A stretch of 64,000 nt of DNA, taken from NCBI RefSeq assembly GCF_900142825.1, contig NZ_FRCH01000006.1, positions 84,379-148,378 on the forward strand, in the 5' to 3' direction. Positions within the stretch are counted from its first letter, which is position 1. Every line of letters starts with the position of its first letter. The translations under genes were made by a program, and so were the position numbers. This document shows positions 61,035 to 64,000 of the stretch, piece after piece. The notes beneath the pieces were generated by a model. The model was not told the DNA's origin. It was given only the letters and a program-made list of their open reading frames with translations, and searched no databases. Source of the DNA: Rhodanobacter sp. OK091 (GTDB taxonomy: Bacteria > Pseudomonadota > Gammaproteobacteria > Xanthomonadales > Rhodanobacteraceae).

Positions 61035-64000
61035 ATGCGCAGTAATTGGCAAGGGATCTGCCTGTCGGCGGCAGTGCTGCTGTTTTCATTCGGGCCGCTG
61101 TGCCATGCGCAGTCAATGCCCGAGCAAGCCTACAAGCAGCTCATCCGGGTCAACGAAGACATCCAGCCGTTGGGTGAGCACCCGTTCGGCGAAAACATCA
61201 GTCTCTACGATGGATCGCTGTCCTTTACCCAGACGGACATCAGTCTGGCGGGCACGGGCCCGTTGCTGCAGCTGGTTCGTCAATTCGATGCTGAGGGTGA
61301 TCGACCCAGTGCGTCAGATGTCGACACCGTCTTTGGCGATTGGAAACTGATCCTTCCCCACCTGGAAACCTTGACAGCGGGCGTGCCTCCCTCGCCGAGC
61401 AACCCGACCGGTTTGCCGATGGCGAACTACAACCCGTATACCAACCTGCCGCAAAAGATCTACGGCTGGGAGGTCGACAACTTTGTGGCGCCAGGTATCG
61501 ATCTCAATGCACGGTGCACCCATTTTGGGGTTCCCCCCACGGTCTTTCGGCACTTGGGCGACCCAGGGCTCCAGGAATGGGATCCCGAGGAGTGGTGGAG
61601 GGGTTATCACCTCGTGCTTCCTGGCGAGTCGAGCCAGGACATGCTTTCCAACGTCGATGCCGCCACTAAAGGCACTTATCCTGCGGTCACCAAGAGCCAC
61701 TGGCGCTTCAGCTGCCTTCCGACCACGTCGAATGGCCTGCCTGGCGAGGCTTTTCTGGGTCAGGCGCCCGACGGCACGTTGTATTGGTTCGACAAGTTGG
61801 TGTATCGCGGTGCGACAGGCATGACGCGACAGCTCTTCGACACCACGGCCAGTGTGGATTCGCATCCCTCCAGCAGTCTGGTGGCTTTCGCGAACAAGTC
61901 CGTCGAGACGCTCATCAGCGTGCTGTCCGGTTCAACCGTGGCACGTGCTCAACCGATCACCGACTCCATCACGGAGAGTCTGGGCGTACTGCTGGTCACC
62001 AAGATCCAGGATCGATTTGGCAACACGCTCAACTACAGCTATGACGTCAACGGCTATCTGACGGGTATCACGGCGAGCGATGGTCGCGCGCTCAATGTGA
62101 CCTATGTGTCGGGCACCCAGCTTATTCAGAGCGTGACTCTGCAGCCCTCGTCCGGCGCCGCCCGGACATGGACCTATGCTTACTCTGCCGGGGCGTTGCC
62201 TTCCCTCACGACCGTAACTCTCCCCGATGGCACCCAGTGGCATTACAACCTGGCGGGTTTCGATACGGCGACGTTGGCTGCCAGCTCCCCCTTCTCCAGC
62301 TGCATCACGCTGGCGGTTCCCGCCTACCTCGGTCCGACGACAGGCACGATCGTCCACCCCTCGGGGCTGACGGGAACCTTCGTGGTGGCGGCGATGAAGC
62401 ACGGCCGCTCGTATGTCAGGCAAGGGTGCGGGGGGGTGCAGTACAACGATCCGAATACGGGAGGCAGCTACGCAATCGTCCCCGATGCGTGGTACAGCTT
62501 GACGGCTACGCAGATGACCGTCTCGGGCGCAGGTATCCCTAACCAAACCTGGTCGTACAACTACTCGCCCGCCAACGAGAGTTGGTCAAATTGCACCGGG
62601 ACCTGCCCCACGACCATCTGGAGCGACATCGTGGCGCCGGATGGCAGTGCGGTGCGGCATATTTTCAGCAACTTGTTCGGCATGACCGAGAGCCAGTTGC
62701 TGCGTACGGAGTATTACGCCGGGGCCGCGGGTGCATCGACCCTGCTGCGGGCTGAAGACAACGCCTATGCCCCACCGACGACCGTGCCATTGCCAACGAT
62801 CGTAGGCGAGAATCTTCAGCCTCTCATTAACGCAGACCAGAGCGAAAAGTATTCACCGCTCAACCAGCGCGTGATCACCCAGGATGGCGACACCTACACC
62901 TGGCAAGCGGAGGCGTTCGATGTCTATGCCCAGGTAACGCAGACCAAGCGCTCCAATTCGATCGCCGGGCAAAGCCCGATCGAGGAAGCCACCACCTACC
63001 TCAACGACACCAACCTGTGGGTGCTGGGCCTGCCGCAGCAGGTGACCAACCTCACCACCGGGGAGGTCGAGAGCCTCAACACCTACAACACCAGCAATGA
63101 CACGTTGCTGTCGCGCGCTCGCTTTGGCCAGCCGCTGATGAGCTACACGTTTAACACTGCCGGCCAGCTGGCCAGTTTCACCGACGGCAACAACCACACC
63201 ACCAGCCTGAGCAATTACAAGCGCGGGATCCCGCAGACCATCGGCTATCCGGACGGTACCAGCGAGTCCCTGACCGTCGATGACTTCGGCCAGATCAGCG
63301 CGATCACCGATCAGGCCGGCCACACCACCAGCTACGGCTATGACAGCATCGGCCGGATCACCGGCATCACCTATCCCGGTGGCGACGAGGTGGCGTGGCT
63401 GTCCAAGACCTTCGCCTACGACTTCGTCACCAGTGACGAGCGCGGCGTGTCGGCCAACCACTGGCGGCGCACCACCACCACCGGCAATGCGGTGGGCGTG
63501 ACCTACTTCGATGCGATGCTGCGCCCGGTACTGAGCGACAGCGCCATCGGCGCCAGCGTGCAAGCCAGCACGTTGACCACCTACGACGCCAAAGGGCAGA
63601 AGACCTTCAGCGCGTACCCCAGCGCCAGTGCGTTGAACTTCACGCTGTCGCCCGCGGCGGCCGGCATAAAGGGCGTCGCGACCACCTACGACGCGCTGGA
63701 GCGGGTGACCCAGACCCAGCAGGACTCCGAGCTGGGCACGCTGACCGCCAGCACCGCGTACCTGTCCGGCGCCCGGCAACAGGTGACCGACCCCAAGAGC
63801 AACGTCACCACCACCAGCTACCAGGTGTTCGACTCGCCCAGCTACAGCGCACCGATCCAGGTGCAGGCCCCGGCCGGCATCACCCAGGCGATCGCCCGCG
63901 ATCTGTACGGCAACCCGCTGTCGATCACCCAGTCCGGTCTGTACGGCACCGAGAACGACAGCGTTACCAAGACGCTGACCTACGACGCCTACCACCGCCT
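61035..64000 (+). CDS. Secreted RHS-repeat protein, C-terminus beyond window
   Basis: About 988 residues visible, with an open frame to the right edge. Start at ATG 61035 with GGAAAGGGA upstream. Signal peptide MRSNWQGICLSAAVLLFSFG (cleavage near CHAQ). The N-terminal domain (residues about 30-370) has no repeats that I recognise. From about residue 700 YD-type repeats appear: YGYDSIGRITGITYPGG, TYDAKGQKTFS, TYDALERVTQT, ARDLYGNPLSITQSG, TYDAYHR. RHS proteins form a cocoon that often holds a toxic C-terminal domain, and that end is not visible here. No VgrG or PAAR domain is seen. Confidence 0.85.
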   Translation, partial: MRSNWQGICLSAAVLLFSFGPLCHAQSMPEQAYKQLIRVNEDIQPLGEHPFGENISLYDGSLSFTQTDISLAGTGPLLQLVRQFDAEGDRPSASDVDTVFGDWKLILPHLETLTAGVPPSPSNPTGLPMANYNPYTNLPQKIYGWEVDNFVAPGIDLNARCTHFGVPPTVFRHLGDPGLQEWDPEEWWRGYHLVLPGESSQDMLSNVDAATKGTYPAVTKSHWRFSCLPTTSNGLPGEAFLGQAPDGTLYWFDKLVYRGATGMTRQLFDTTASVDSHPSSSLVAFANKSVETLISVLSGSTVARAQPITDSITESLGVLLVTKIQDRFGNTLNYSYDVNGYLTGITASDGRALNVTYVSGTQLIQSVTLQPSSGAARTWTYAYSAGALPSLTTVTLPDGTQWHYNLAGFDTATLAASSPFSSCITLAVPAYLGPTTGTIVHPSGLTGTFVVAAMKHGRSYVRQGCGGVQYNDPNTGGSYAIVPDAWYSLTATQMTVSGAGIPNQTWSYNYSPANESWSNCTGTCPTTIWSDIVAPDGSAVRHIFSNLFGMTESQLLRTEYYAGAAGASTLLRAEDNAYAPPTTVPLPTIVGENLQPLINADQSEKYSPLNQRVITQDGDTYTWQAEAFDVYAQVTQTKRSNSIAGQSPIEEATTYLNDTNLWVLGLPQQVTNLTTGEVESLNTYNTSNDTLLSRARFGQPLMSYTFNTAGQLASFTDGNNHTTSLSNYKRGIPQTIGYPDGTSESLTVDDFGQISAITDQAGHTTSYGYDSIGRITGITYPGGDEVAWLSKTFAYDFVTSDERGVSANHWRRTTTTGNAVGVTYFDAMLRPVLSDSAIGASVQASTLTTYDAKGQKTFSAYPSASALNFTLSPAAAGIKGVATTYDALERVTQTQQDSELGTLTASTAYLSGARQQVTDPKSNVTTTSYQVFDSPSYSAPIQVQAPAGITQAIARDLYGNPLSITQSGLYGTENDSVTKTLTYDAYHR

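Overview
The window is GC-rich chromosomal DNA of a gammaproteobacterium in the Xanthomonadales, most likely Rhodanobacteraceae (Rhodanobacter/Dyella type). This rests on family-level features: a Xanthomonas-type attC cassette array, an XAC0095-like protein, a SAM-I riboswitch in front of a metX-metB-homoserine dehydrogenase operon, a long TonB-dependent receptor of the Xanthomonas/Caulobacter type, a GTP-dependent PEP carboxykinase, and abundant REP-like palindromes. No rRNA, tRNA, CRISPR array, transposase or complete prophage was found.

Layout. 0-20 kb is core and signalling DNA: a GAF-GAF-GGDEF cyclase cut by the left edge, an ECF sigma/putative anti-sigma/DUF4097 operon, pckG, a TetR-hydrolase-fadE lipid block, a signalling operon (hybrid histidine kinase with three receivers, CheR-type methyltransferase, receiver-GGDEF protein), a CPBP protease and prfC. 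20.2-24.9 kb is the main accessory feature: twelve small cassettes, all on the minus strand, each ending in an attC site, with no integron integrase in the window. 25-29.4 kb is a degraded region with small orphan genes, a predicted C4-type antisense RNA with a candidate pairing target, a truncated methyltransferase-family gene and two secreted proteins. 29.5-31.6 kb is a LytS/LytTR two-component pair with candidate 21-bp-spaced operator repeats. 31.7-38.1 kb holds a GH3 glycosidase, an RhtA-like exporter and a TonB receptor. 38.5-44 kb holds an EF-G paralogue, an M24 peptidase, DUF1304, a desaturase and a 2OG-Fe(II) dioxygenase.

44.1-48 kb is the methionine operon: promoter, SAM-I riboswitch, a hairpin that can mask the metX ribosome site, metX, metB and a homoserine dehydrogenase whose N-terminus is partly encoded by a REP-like palindrome. 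48-53.8 kb carries a tandem SnoaL-like protein, an amino-acid permease, sdaA, a glutaredoxin-like protein and a 692-bp nested palindromic repeat element with 29-bp inverted ends. 53.9-61 kb carries a DUF697 GTPase, a YceI/cytochrome b561/YceI operon, a PHB depolymerase, a methyltransferase, an RDD protein and xerD. The right end is the start of a large secreted RHS-repeat protein that runs off the window.

The strongest accessory signals are the integrase-less attC array, the C4-like RNA with its matching downstream segment, the composite palindrome and the palindrome inside a coding sequence. Function calls come from motifs read by eye. No database search was run.
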